Shown: piece after piece, positions 1-8,502 of the stretch
Layout of the letters: every line of letters begins with the position of its first letter
How positions within the stretch are numbered: the first letter of the stretch is position 1
Assembly (NCBI RefSeq): GCF_042649925.1
Contig: NZ_JBHSAF010000014.1
Coordinates: 558,001 to 622,000 of the forward strand
Length of the DNA stretch: 64,000 bases
Reading direction: 5' to 3'
Source: Pseudaeromonas sharmana
GTDB taxonomy: Bacteria; Pseudomonadota; Gammaproteobacteria; Enterobacterales; Aeromonadaceae
The notes under the pieces: model-generated
The model's database searches: none
What the model was told of the DNA's origin: nothing
Seen by the model: only the letters and a program-made list of their open reading frames with translations
Position numbers and translations under genes: made by a program

Positions 1-286
1 CTTTCCCGGCGGGTCAATCACCGGCGCCCCAAAAATTCGCGCGATGGAGATCATCGAAGAGCTTGAACCACAGCGGCGTAATGCCTACTGCGGCAGTATT
101 GGCTACCTGAGCCGCCACGGCCGCATGGATACCAGTATCACGATCCGCACCCTGATCGCCTGTCAGCAGACTCTCTATGTCTGGGCCGGTGGCGGTATCG
201 TTGCCGACTCCCGGGTTGAGGCCGAGTATCAGGAGACGTTCGACAAACTGGGGCGGATCCTGCCATTGCTGGCGAATAACGCATGA
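1..286 (+). CDS. pabB: Aminodeoxychorismate synthase component I, C-terminal end (partial)
   Basis: This is the last 94 codons of a chorismate-utilising enzyme whose start lies before the window. The frame opens on FPGGSITGAPK, the signature of the PabB/TrpE/MenF fold, and later has the AGGGIVADS and EYQET segments that close the chorismate site. PabB with glutamine amidotransferase PabA makes 4-amino-4-deoxychorismate for folate synthesis. The PabB assignment over TrpE rests on the short C-terminus and on the next gene being a Nudix CoA pyrophosphatase, the order seen in enterics. The stop overlaps the next start by 4 bases (ATGA), so the two are translationally coupled. Confidence 0.88.
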   Translation, partial: FPGGSITGAPKIRAMEIIEELEPQRRNAYCGSIGYLSRHGRMDTSITIRTLIACQQTLYVWAGGGIVADSRVEAEYQETFDKLGRILPLLANNA

Positions 287-876
287 CGCGGGGTGAAGAA
301 CAACTGGCGAGGCTACGCATGCGTTTTAGCCTGTTACGTCCGTTGGCGGATGATAGCGTGGCGCCGACTACGCTAAGGCAACCCTGGCAGCGCGCAGCGG
401 TACTCATCCCGCTGATCATGCGGACCGAAGGCTTGCAAGTGTTACTCACGCTGCGCAGCCCCCATCTGCGTCATCATCCAGGACAAATCAGCTTTCCCGG
501 CGGCCGCCATGATGCCCAGGATCACTCGCTGGCCGCCACCGCGCTGCGCGAGACACACGAAGAGCTGGGCATCCCCCCTCACGCCGTGCACTTGCTGGGG
601 CAACTCCCTCCCCATAGGACCCATAGCGGCTTTATGGTGACACCCTATTTGGGTCTGCTGACCTCCCCCCTGGACTTGCAGCCGGCGCCGGACGAGGTTG
701 CCGCAGCCTTTAGCGTCCCTCTTGCTCCGCTGCTGGAAACCAAGGCTTATGGACAGTGGCCCGTCACGCGTTCAGGCCAGAGGCAGACTGTCTATGGCAT
801 GGTGCTGTCAGGACACCTGATCTGGGGCGCTACCGCCCGTATGCTGTGGCAGCTGGCCACGCAAATAGCCGATTAA
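283..876 (+). CDS. nudL: Nudix hydrolase, CoA pyrophosphatase (NudL-like)
   Basis: A 197-residue protein of the NudL/YeaB family, which cleaves the pyrophosphate of coenzyme A and CoA esters to 3',5'-ADP and 4'-phosphopantetheine in a divalent-metal-dependent reaction. The CoA-specific motif runs over about residues 53-74 (LLTLRS, then HHPGQISFPGG). It is followed by the Nudix helix ending REtHEELGI at 89-97, with the metal-binding glutamates present. The spacing between FPGG and REtHEE is slightly longer than the generic Nudix box, as is usual in this subfamily. It starts inside the pabB stop codon and is probably cotranscribed with it. Substrate is inferred from family. Confidence 0.87.
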   Translation: MTRGEEQLARLRMRFSLLRPLADDSVAPTTLRQPWQRAAVLIPLIMRTEGLQVLLTLRSPHLRHHPGQISFPGGRHDAQDHSLAATALRETHEELGIPPHAVHLLGQLPPHRTHSGFMVTPYLGLLTSPLDLQPAPDEVAAAFSVPLAPLLETKAYGQWPVTRSGQRQTVYGMVLSGHLIWGATARMLWQLATQIAD

Positions 877-967
877 ACTAATTCATATTTTGTTTGCGAT
901 ATTTTTTATTAAATATACTCTTCACTGCAAAATACAACTCCATCCTGTAGCCTTTCTGCGTCCAACT

Positions 968-2329
968 ATGCTGTCAATTTTCGAACTTTTTAAAATCGGG
1001 ATCGGTCCCTCATCGTCTCACACCGTGGGCCCCATGCTGGCTGCCGCCCACTTCAGTCAGCAGTTGGCGGACGAGAAACAACTCAATCGAGTAACCCGTA
1101 TCGACATCACCCTGTACGGCTCCCTGGCGCTGACCGGTCGCGGTCACCAAACAGATGTGGCCATCTGGTTTGGACTCGCCGGCGAACAACCACAGCAGAT
1201 TGACGTATCCAGCATGCCGCTGCGGCTTCAGCGCTGGCAAGCTGGCGGCGAGTTGAGGCTCAATGGCCAGCACCCCCTGGCCTTCGACGCGATCCATCTG
1301 TTTTTTGAACCCACGCCGCTGACACTGCACGAGAATGGGCTGCGCCTGGTGGCCTACCAGGGTGAGGCTGTGTGCCTGGAACAGACCTGGTACTCGCTGG
1401 GCGGCGGTTTTATCGTTCGCGAGGACAATTTCCATGCACGCCAGAGTGCTGAAACCACCATTCCCTATCCCTTCGCCAGCGCCGAAGAGCTGTTAGGCCT
1501 ATGCCAGCAGGCGGAGATCTCTATTGCCAGCCTGATGCTCTGCAACGAGCAACAACTGCAGCCAGAGCGCGATGTCGCGGCTGAGTGTCAGCAAATTTGG
1601 CGTGTGATGAAGGAGGCCATTGCGCGAGGCAGCCGGACCGAAGGCGTGCTTCCCGGGCCATTACGGGTACCTCGCCGGGCACCGGCACTCTATCGTCAGC
1701 TTGCCAGCAGTGAGGCGTTGTCGCGGGATCCGATGCTGGTTATCGACTGGGTGAATGCCTTCGCACTCGCCGTCAGCGAGGAGAATGCAGCCGGAGGCCG
1801 GATTGTCACGGCCCCGACCAACGGCGCGGCGGGTATTCTGCCGGCCGTACTGGCCTACTACGACCGCTTTGTTCAACCCGTCGATGCCACCATGGCCAGT
1901 CATTTCCTGCTCACGGCTGGCGCGATTGGCCTGCTTTACAAGATGAATGCCTCACTCTCCGGAGCGGAAGTCGGTTGTCAGGGTGAGGTGGGTGTCGCCT
2001 GCTCCATGGCAGCGGCAGGACTGACCGCCTTGATGGGCGGTAGTCCAGATCAGGTGTGTCAGGCGGCCGAGATCGGTATGGAGCACAATTTGGGGCTGAC
2101 CTGCGATCCGGTTGCGGGTCAGGTGCAGGTCCCCTGCATCGAACGCAACGCCATCGCGGCCGTCAAGGCGATCAACGCATCACGCATGGCACTGCGCCGC
2201 ACCAGCAAGGCACGCGTCTCGCTGGATAAGGTCATCGAAACCATGTATGCCACGGGCAAGGACATGGACGCCCGTTATCGGGAAACCTCTCGCGGCGGGC
2301 TGGCGATCCGCATTCTGCCGTGTGATTGA
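968..2329 (+). CDS. sdaA: L-serine ammonia-lyase, single-chain iron-sulfur type
   Basis: A 453-residue L-serine deaminase converting L-serine to pyruvate and ammonia using a [4Fe-4S] cluster. The N-terminal beta domain begins MLSIFELFKIGIGPSSSHT, where the GPSSSHT substrate loop is diagnostic. The alpha domain carries the cluster cysteines in GCQGEVG (about residue 336), TCDPV (379) and VPCIERN (390). The frame is open from 890, but alignment to the family and the AT-rich leader favour the ATG at 968. SdaA and SdaB cannot be separated from sequence alone. It converges on cysB with only 8 bases between stop codons and no visible terminator. Confidence 0.93.
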   Translation: MLSIFELFKIGIGPSSSHTVGPMLAAAHFSQQLADEKQLNRVTRIDITLYGSLALTGRGHQTDVAIWFGLAGEQPQQIDVSSMPLRLQRWQAGGELRLNGQHPLAFDAIHLFFEPTPLTLHENGLRLVAYQGEAVCLEQTWYSLGGGFIVREDNFHARQSAETTIPYPFASAEELLGLCQQAEISIASLMLCNEQQLQPERDVAAECQQIWRVMKEAIARGSRTEGVLPGPLRVPRRAPALYRQLASSEALSRDPMLVIDWVNAFALAVSEENAAGGRIVTAPTNGAAGILPAVLAYYDRFVQPVDATMASHFLLTAGAIGLLYKMNASLSGAEVGCQGEVGVACSMAAAGLTALMGGSPDQVCQAAEIGMEHNLGLTCDPVAGQVQVPCIERNAIAAVKAINASRMALRRTSKARVSLDKVIETMYATGKDMDARYRETSRGGLAIRILPCD

Positions 2330-2337
2330 CTCGCAGC

Positions 2338-3312
2338 TTAACGCTCCGGGAGTTCAATGCCCACAAACAGTTGCTCAACTTCATACGGCGTCTTCATCGC
2401 CAGGGCCTTGTCCACGACATCACGCGTCAGATGGGGAGCAAAACGCTCCATGAAGTCATACATGTAGCTGCGCAGGAAGATACCGCGACGGAAACAGATT
2501 TTGGTGGTACTGGACTGGAACAGGTGACGGGCGTCGATTCGCACCAGATCGGTATCCGTTTGCGGATCGATGGCCATGCTGGCCAGCACCCCGACGCCCA
2601 ATCCCATACGAACATAGGTCTTGATGACATCGGCGTCGATGGCAGTAAAAACGATGCGCGGCTCCATGCCGGTGCGATTGAAAGCGGCATCCAGCTCGGA
2701 ACGTCCGGTAAAGCCGAACGTATAGGTGACAAGCGGATACTGCGCCAAATCTTCGATTTCGACACGTGGCAACAAGGTCAAAGGGTGGCCTTTCGGCACC
2801 AGCAGGCACCGGGTCCAGTGGTAGCAGGGCAACATCACCAGATCCTGATACAGATGCAAGGCCTCGGTGGCGATAGCAAAATCTGTGGTGCCTTTTGCCA
2901 CCGACTCGCTCAGCTGTGCCGGAGATCCCTGATGCATGTGCAATGACACTTTGGGATAACGCTTGATGAAGGCACGGATCACCTCGGGCAAGGCATAACG
3001 CGCCTGGGTATGGGTGGTGGAGATATTCAAGGTGCCCTGATCCGGGTTGGTATATTGCCCGGCCACAGAACGAATGCTCTCGACTTTGGCCAGGATCTCT
3101 TGCGAAATGCGCAGGATATCCCGCCCGGCAGGGGTGATCTGGGTCAGATGCTTGCCACTGCGTTCAAAAATCTGCACCCCGAGCTCGTCTTCTAACATCC
3201 GCACCTGTTTGCTGATCCCAGGCTGCGAGGTATAGAGACTCTCTGCGGTCGCCGAGACATTCAGACTGTGGTTGGCTACCTCAACGATGTAGCGCAGCTG
3301 CTGTAGTTTCAT
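2338..3312 (-). CDS. cysB: LysR-family regulator CysB
   Basis: A 324-residue LysR regulator, exactly the enteric CysB length. The winged helix-turn-helix is at residues 1-60 (MKLQQLRYIVEVA, SLYTSQPGISKQVR), followed by the inducer-binding domain. CysB activates sulfate uptake and cysteine biosynthesis when N-acetylserine or O-acetylserine is bound. The open frame extends 13 codons upstream, but MKLQQLRY at 3312 is the conserved start. Its 3' end abuts sdaA tail to tail, so read-through from each side would produce antisense RNA. Confidence 0.95.
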   Translation of the reverse strand: MKLQQLRYIVEVANHSLNVSATAESLYTSQPGISKQVRMLEDELGVQIFERSGKHLTQITPAGRDILRISQEILAKVESIRSVAGQYTNPDQGTLNISTTHTQARYALPEVIRAFIKRYPKVSLHMHQGSPAQLSESVAKGTTDFAIATEALHLYQDLVMLPCYHWTRCLLVPKGHPLTLLPRVEIEDLAQYPLVTYTFGFTGRSELDAAFNRTGMEPRIVFTAIDADVIKTYVRMGLGVGVLASMAIDPQTDTDLVRIDARHLFQSSTTKICFRRGIFLRSYMYDFMERFAPHLTRDVVDKALAMKTPYEVEQLFVGIELPER

Positions 3313-3523
3313 AGCATTCCAGAATAAGAGCGTGTGGACTAATACTAACAAAGATTAGTTCAAAGGCTTCTTTTTCCTGCAGCTTTGGCGTCTCATCGCG
3401 TTGGACGGCATCAGCGAAACCAGTCTGCCGTCAAACTGTGCCCTGCGTCCCTACCCCACACCTGCCAGCTGTAGTAGTATCAAGCAATTAGTGTCTGTCA
3501 TGACCCAAGAGGTAGAAACCACC

Positions 3524-4288
3524 ATGGTATTAACTCTGGTGCTGTTTTCGATCGGAGCGCTGCTGTTTCTGGTGATCACCTATAACATCGTCCAGCAATA
3601 CAAGCAGAAGCAGGAAACCGACCGCCGTATCACCATTTCACGGCAGAAAAACATCATCGATGAAGCCGACGAGCTATTACTCAACGCCAGTCGGCTGCCG
3701 TACACCAAAACGCTGGTATTGCTATTGCAAAACCGCATACTGGATGCACTGCGTATCATCTCCGCCGCCAATCCGGCACTGGCCTCGGTCAAGCAACGGA
3801 TCCAGGACGTCACCGCACAAATCAACTACGTGCAGGAGAATTACCAGCATAACGAAGAGAGTATTTTCCGCTCACCGGAGTCGGATCGCCAGGCGCTGCA
3901 AATGCTGCAGATCGTGAAGAAGATCCGCGCTGTGGTGCGTATTGAACACAACAAGGGCAAAATAGATCCGCAAGCGTTTGTTACCGAGGATCGCCGCCTT
4001 GAGTTGCTGCTGCTGAAAATCAACATCGCCAACCTGATCCAACGCGCTCTGGATGCCCGAGTGAATCGGCAATTTGGCTCCGCCAAACAACTGTTGAATA
4101 AAGGCATCAGTACCTTGGCCTCCATCCATGACAAAGACGCTTGGCTCATCACTCGGGAAGAGGAGATGCGCATGGCGTTGCGCGAGATGACGGAACAGAT
4201 CGAGCAGGCAAACCAGAAAGAGCTCGAAGAGTTACAGGAGAAAAAGGACGATCTGGATGTCCTGTTTCAGCCCAAGCGTAAATGGTAA
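3524..4288 (+). CDS. Membrane-anchored coiled-coil protein of unknown function
   Basis: I do not recognise a characterised family. The protein (254 residues from the ATG at 3524; another in-frame ATG lies at 3500) has one N-terminal transmembrane segment (about residues 3-22, VLTLVLFSIGALLFLVI). A charged, mostly alpha-helical cytoplasmic body follows, ending in a Glu/Lys-rich coiled coil (MTEQIEQANQKELEELQ) and a basic tail. The middle region resembles TPR-like helical hairpins. The 3524 start has an AGAGGT upstream at rather long spacing. It is followed closely by a hairpin terminator, so it is probably monocistronic. The family looks conserved next to cysB, but that is recollection, not a search. 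Confidence 0.7.
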   Translation: MVLTLVLFSIGALLFLVITYNIVQQYKQKQETDRRITISRQKNIIDEADELLLNASRLPYTKTLVLLLQNRILDALRIISAANPALASVKQRIQDVTAQINYVQENYQHNEESIFRSPESDRQALQMLQIVKKIRAVVRIEHNKGKIDPQAFVTEDRRLELLLLKINIANLIQRALDARVNRQFGSAKQLLNKGISTLASIHDKDAWLITREEEMRMALREMTEQIEQANQKELEELQEKKDDLDVLFQPKRKW

Positions 4289-4305
4289 CCGGATTCGCAC
4301 TCAAC

Positions 4306-4328
4306 AGGCGGCTACAGGCCGCCTTTTT
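4306..4328 (+). terminator. Intrinsic terminator
   Basis: A 7-bp stem AGGCGGC/GCCGCCT with a 5-base loop is followed directly by five T. It ends the upstream coiled-coil gene and lies just before the stop of the convergent MFS gene. Confidence 0.8.
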
Positions 4329-4340
4329 GTTAGCTGGTGG

Positions 4341-5492
4341 TTAGCTGACGTGCGTGCTGAGTGGCTTTTTTTGCCCCGGTACCCGCAGCACAAAGACTGG
4401 CAGAACCAATACGGCCATGCCCCAGAACGCCATACCGCCACTGTGTTGATACGCAACCCCAGAGAGCATGGTCAGCACCGCAGTAAACATGCCTGTCGGT
4501 AAGGCGGCATACAGCGTCTGTGCCGGAATAAGCTGATCACTGGGCATCTGTTGCGTCATATACCGGACAGCAGCCAGATGGCTGACGCAGAATGTGACCG
4601 CATGCAGCAACTGAGCGATCACCAGCCAGGGAAGCGCAGTCGTGGAAGCCAAAATAGTCCAGCGAATGACACAACCGACCGCACCAATCAGAAACATCTG
4701 CTGATAGCCAATACGACTGAACAGCCGCTTGCTGATGGCAAACATCAAAATTTCAGCAACCACCCCCGCAGCCCACAGATAGCCGATCACATTTTCGGCA
4801 TAACCGTGCGCCTTCCAATGCAAGGCGCTAAAGCCGTAATAGGCCGCATGACTCCCCTGCAGCAATGACACGACGAGCAAAAACATCAGAAATGGCTTTT
4901 GCCGCAACAAGGGTAAAAAGCCGGTTTTTTGGCCACTGGAAATGGCATCCTGCGGCGCTGGCGACATCGGCAGCCAGGTACAAAGTATCAAGGCCAGCAG
5001 GCCTATTATCATGGTGTGTAACACCCAGTCGGCCCCACTTTGCTTGACCAGTGCGCCAACCAGCATGGAACCAAGAATAAACGCCGCCGAGCCCCATAAC
5101 CGTACGCGACCATAGTCGAGTTTTACCTGCAGCATCATTCGCGCGGCTAACGCTTCACTTAGGGGCAAAAGGGTTGGATAGATAAAATTGGCCACCAGCA
5201 TCAAGGCTAGAATCGACCAGAAACCCGACACCCCGTAGAACAGCAAAAAACAGACCGCACTGGCCAAAGCCAGATAGCGACACGCTGGAATCAACAGACT
5301 GGCCCGGTTGGCTTTGCCCATGATCAGCAACTGACCGGCAAAGCGGATCGCCAATCCGACACCGATCAATAGTCCGATCTGGTCGGCGCTAAGATCACGG
5401 GATGCCAACCACAATGACCAGAACGGGATATAGGCCCCGTAAACGAAATAAATTGCGACGAGAAACAGCGATAACCAGGCAAACGGGCGCAT
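4341..5492 (-). CDS. MFS transporter, HcaT-like (putative 3-phenylpropionate permease family)
   Basis: A 383-residue major facilitator protein with twelve hydrophobic segments. The N-terminus (YGAYIPFWSLWLASRDLS, IGLLIGVGLAIRFAG) matches the HcaT/LacY-like branch, and the length is close to HcaT (379). Family members import aromatic acids by proton symport. The substrate here is unknown, because no phenylpropionate catabolic genes are nearby. No operon partner: it is transcribed toward the coiled-coil gene, with nfsA upstream on the same strand 82 bases away. Confidence 0.75.
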   Translation of the reverse strand: MRPFAWLSLFLVAIYFVYGAYIPFWSLWLASRDLSADQIGLLIGVGLAIRFAGQLLIMGKANRASLLIPACRYLALASAVCFLLFYGVSGFWSILALMLVANFIYPTLLPLSEALAARMMLQVKLDYGRVRLWGSAAFILGSMLVGALVKQSGADWVLHTMIIGLLALILCTWLPMSPAPQDAISSGQKTGFLPLLRQKPFLMFLLVVSLLQGSHAAYYGFSALHWKAHGYAENVIGYLWAAGVVAEILMFAISKRLFSRIGYQQMFLIGAVGCVIRWTILASTTALPWLVIAQLLHAVTFCVSHLAAVRYMTQQMPSDQLIPAQTLYAALPTGMFTAVLTMLSGVAYQHSGGMAFWGMAVLVLPVFVLRVPGQKKPLSTHVS

Positions 5493-5574
5493 GTCAAACT
5501 CCGACAGGTTGCAGGCGACGCAGAATATCAGAATCCCGCTACCCTGTCAGAGAATGTGACCGTGCGCACTGTCA

Positions 5575-6297
5575 TTAGCGCGTGATAAAACCTTGCGCGT
5601 GCAGGTAATCCAGCATGAACGGACGGCTCTCTTTGGAGAGAATCGCACGGATCTGACCGCTCCAGTTCTGTTGCTTGCTGTTACTGCTGCGCGCCGAATA
5701 GTAATCGAGCATACGGGCGTCATACTGCTCCAACAGATGAGGATCCAGCCTCTGGTAGTGGTTTTCATGCACGACCAGCTCCTCAGGCAACCGCGGCTTT
5801 TGTTCTGCCGGCGCCGCAGGATACCCCAGGCACAGGCCCAGCAAGGGTAAAACGTGGCGTGGAAGATCCAGAGCCGCGGTCACCTCGCCAGGATTGTTAC
5901 GCAAACCACCGATGAACACCCCGCCCAAACCAAGCGATTCAGCCGCCGTCAGTGCATTTTGCGCCATCAGCGCCGTATCAATTGCCCCCATCAGCAACTG
6001 TTCGGCAAACCCCAATTTGGCCTCTGGTGCTATCTGCTGATTACGGTTCAAATCGGCACAAAACACCCAGAATTCGGCAGCACTGGCGACATACGCCTGT
6101 TCGCCGGCCAACGCCGCCAGGCGCAGCCGCAGTGCCGCGTCTGTGATGCGAATGATGGTCACCATCTGTAAAAAACTGGAGCTGGATGTCTGGCGTGCCG
6201 AAGCCAGTATGGCATGCCGCTGAGCGTCACTGATCGTCTGGGTGGTAAAGGCCCGCACCGAGGCATGGGCTTGCAAGGTTTCGATGGTACTGTTCAT
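5575..6297 (-). CDS. nfsA: Oxygen-insensitive NADPH nitroreductase NfsA
   Basis: A 240-residue flavoprotein, exactly the length of enteric NfsA. The start MNSTIETLQAHASVRAF at 6297 has a clear ribosome site (TAAGGAG), although the frame is open further upstream. Family features include SVRAF, the ARQTSSSSFLQM flavin-phosphate segment, and GLGGVFIGGLRN with LGLCLGYP in the C-terminal half. The enzyme reduces nitroaromatics, quinones and probably chromate with NADPH and FMN in two-electron steps. In enterics it belongs to the SoxRS oxidative stress response; no SoxS box was identified here. Confidence 0.9.
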   Translation of the reverse strand: MNSTIETLQAHASVRAFTTQTISDAQRHAILASARQTSSSSFLQMVTIIRITDAALRLRLAALAGEQAYVASAAEFWVFCADLNRNQQIAPEAKLGFAEQLLMGAIDTALMAQNALTAAESLGLGGVFIGGLRNNPGEVTAALDLPRHVLPLLGLCLGYPAAPAEQKPRLPEELVVHENHYQRLDPHLLEQYDARMLDYYSARSSNSKQQNWSGQIRAILSKESRPFMLDYLHAQGFITR

Positions 6298-6486
6298 TAG
6301 CCGCTCCTTATGTTTTCGCGAATATACCAGTCTGAGTCCTCTCCTTTCGAGTAACAAAGCGTGAGCTGAATCAAGCCTCTGGCGTTTGACAAGCCTGCTC
6401 GCCATCGATTGCCTTTTCTTTAGGCAGGCGTTTACCGCCGTAGTTCATATACTGAATCTGAAATGAATCATTGTAGAGGGCTGGCC

Positions 6487-7479
6487 TTGAACATATTGAT
6501 CTGTGACGACTCTGCCTTTGCGCGAAAACAGATGGCCCGTGCGTTACCTGATGACTGGTCTGTGACACTGCACTTTGCCGAAAACGGGCAACAGGGTGTC
6601 GAGCAGATCCTCAGCGGACATGGTGATCTGGTTTTTCTGGATCTGACGATGCCTGTGATGGACGGCTACCAGGTTCTGCGAACGTTACGCGATGAAAATA
6701 TCCGCAGCCGTGTCATCGTCGTCTCCGGCGACATTCAGCCGGAAGCCCGGTCTGAAGTGATGGCACTGGGTGCACTGGACTTCATCAAAAAACCCTGCAG
6801 CAGCGAGCAAATAAGTCATCTGCTGCGACGCTTGGGCCTGTATCAACCCGGTGAGTTACTCGATCGACCCGATAGCGGCGGTGTTAATCTGACCGTCGAA
6901 GCCAGGGATGTTTACCAGGAGCTGGCCAACGTTGCCATGGGTCAGGCCGCCGACCTGCTGGCCCGCATGCTGGGTGGCTTCGTCATATTGCCCATACCCA
7001 ATGTCAACGTCCTTGAAGTCAGCGAATTGCACATGGCGCTGAACTCTGCCGCGGGCGCCGAGACGCTGTCCGCCGTGTGTCAGGGTTTTATTGGCGCAGG
7101 CATCGCCGGCGAGGCGCTGGTGCTGTTCCACGACTCCAGCTTTGCCGATCTGGGTCGCCTGATGGGGCACGACGGTTCCATGACAAGGGCCACCGAACTG
7201 GAGCTGTTAATGGACATGTCGAATGTACTGATCGGCGCATTCCTGCGCGGTTTTGCCAATCAGCTGGATACGCCATTCAGCCAAGGTCATCCTGTGGTGT
7301 TGGGACAACACAGACCGATCGAGGAGCTGATCCAGGCTAACAAGCACCGCTGGAAACGCACGCTTGCCATCGAAATCAACTACCAGATCCGCAATCATCA
7401 GGTGCAGTGCGATCTGTTGCTGCTGTTCACCGAAGATTCTATTCAGTTCATGAATCACAAGATCGAACATCTGATGTGA
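6487..7479 (+). CDS. Response regulator with C-terminal CheC-type phosphatase domain
   Basis: A 330-residue two-domain protein. Residues 1-120 form a receiver domain with acidic pocket D7-D8, phosphoacceptor D52 (FLDLTMP) and K102. The rest is a CheC/CheX-like domain with two copies of the phosphatase motif: D141-x3-E145-x2-N148-x22-P171 is complete, and E239-x3-D243-x2-N246-x22-P269 has Asp replacing Glu. CheC proteins dephosphorylate CheY-P. A receiver fused to its own phosphatase suggests feedback on chemotaxis or c-di-GMP signalling, which is inference. The TTG start at 6487 has AGAGGG upstream; an ATG at 6463 is possible but has no ribosome site. A PAS protein follows 10 bases downstream. 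Confidence 0.85.
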   Translation: MNILICDDSAFARKQMARALPDDWSVTLHFAENGQQGVEQILSGHGDLVFLDLTMPVMDGYQVLRTLRDENIRSRVIVVSGDIQPEARSEVMALGALDFIKKPCSSEQISHLLRRLGLYQPGELLDRPDSGGVNLTVEARDVYQELANVAMGQAADLLARMLGGFVILPIPNVNVLEVSELHMALNSAAGAETLSAVCQGFIGAGIAGEALVLFHDSSFADLGRLMGHDGSMTRATELELLMDMSNVLIGAFLRGFANQLDTPFSQGHPVVLGQHRPIEELIQANKHRWKRTLAIEINYQIRNHQVQCDLLLLFTEDSIQFMNHKIEHLM

Positions 7480-7489
7480 GGAGACAGGT

Positions 7490-7921
7490 ATGGAGATCAG
7501 AGAGTTCCACTGGCTAATGACCATCATTCAAAACCTGGAAGTGGGTCTGGTGATCCTGGACGAAGAGAACCGCATTCAGGTATGGAATGGCTTCATGGAG
7601 AGCCACTCCAGCCAACTCAGTTACCAGGTGAAGGACAAGGTGCTATTCGACATCTATCCCGAACTGGACAAAATCTGGCTGGAGCGCAAATTGACCATGG
7701 TGCGCACCTTGAATAACAAGGCCTTCATCAGTTGGGAACAGCGCCCTTATCTGTTTCATTTCTCCAATTACCGACCGATCACAGGTGAAGCGGAGCACAT
7801 GTACCAGAATGTGACCATCATGCCGTTACCGGACTTTACCGGTGAAATCCGTCACTTGGCGATCCTGATTTACGATGTGACAGACCAGGCGATGGCTCGG
7901 CTGGCAGAAGAGGCACTCTAA
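7490..7921 (+). CDS. PAS-domain protein paired with the REC-CheC regulator
   Basis: A 143-residue protein made almost entirely of one PAS domain: QNLEVGLVILDEENRIQVWN at the start, then a second half with strands RPYLFHFSNYRPI and IRHLAILIYDVTDQ. There is no attached kinase, cyclase or DNA-binding domain. It begins 10 bases after the preceding regulator with a GAGGAGA ribosome site and ends in a terminator, so the two form a bicistronic unit. A stand-alone PAS domain is likely to bind a ligand or to act as a protein-binding partner of the regulator. No haem or flavin ligand residue is obvious. Confidence 0.8.
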   Translation: MEIREFHWLMTIIQNLEVGLVILDEENRIQVWNGFMESHSSQLSYQVKDKVLFDIYPELDKIWLERKLTMVRTLNNKAFISWEQRPYLFHFSNYRPITGEAEHMYQNVTIMPLPDFTGEIRHLAILIYDVTDQAMARLAEEAL

Positions 7922-7933
7922 TCGCAAAATGAC

Positions 7934-7960
7934 AAACAGCGGGCCAGGCCCGCTGTTTTA
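7934..7960. terminator. Bidirectional intrinsic terminator
   Basis: A 10-bp stem AAACAGCGGG/CCCGCTGTTT with loop CCAGG. It has T-rich flanks on both strands and separates the PAS gene from the convergent yfcL-like gene. Confidence 0.85.
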
Positions 7961-7976
7961 TTGTTAGTTGACGCTA

Positions 7977-8264
7977 TCAGGCAGTTTGCTGCCTGACCTG
8001 TCGCAGCAACCGTTGCCACATCTCATCCACCAGGCGTTGATCCTGATCGTTCAGTTCACCGTTCAAGCAAGCTTGTTGCAAACTTCGCAACACATTCATC
8101 TCGACATCGCGAACCAAGGTTTTGCCATGGATTTCACAGTTGGCAACCGCCAACGAGATATGACCACGCAGGTAACCACTGGCGAACAGTTCATCATCAG
8201 AACCGTGCGCCACCATGGCATCAATTTGAGCAAGCAGCAGTTGTTCGAATTCGTGTATGTTCAT
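7977..8264 (-). CDS. yfcL: YfcL family protein
   Basis: A 95-residue protein matching YfcL of enterics (92 residues). Both share IDAMVAHGSDDELFASGYLRG near the N-terminus and a C-terminal DQRLVDEMWQRLL. It is all-helical and acidic with no signal peptide. Its function is unknown. In enterics yfcL sits close to aroC, prmB and smrB, and those genes lie 1-3 kb away here, so the neighbourhood is partly conserved with the TerC gene inserted between. Confidence 0.82.
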   Translation of the reverse strand: MNIHEFEQLLLAQIDAMVAHGSDDELFASGYLRGHISLAVANCEIHGKTLVRDVEMNVLRSLQQACLNGELNDQDQRLVDEMWQRLLRQVRQQTA

Positions 8265-8502
8265 GTAATTCCGATCACTTTCCTGGGCCAGGGATAAGGC
8301 TTGGTTATTCGCCTTGGCCGGTGAGCCTGGCGAAGGCGCAGATACTGCCTGAGCATGGTTGGTTTTGCCAGCGCTGCCGATACTCCGATGGCGTTTTTTT
8401 TCTCATCTTGCTAGCGCGTCAAAAGTTTATGAAATCCGACCAGGCTGCTAGACTAGCGCCCGCGTTTCAACGGATGCCCTCTACACATTACAGGATAGAC
8501 TC

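Noticed and set aside
2326..2946. 206-codon open frame antisense to cysB
   Set aside because: CysB on the minus strand is complete and conserved; the plus-strand frame is a shadow.
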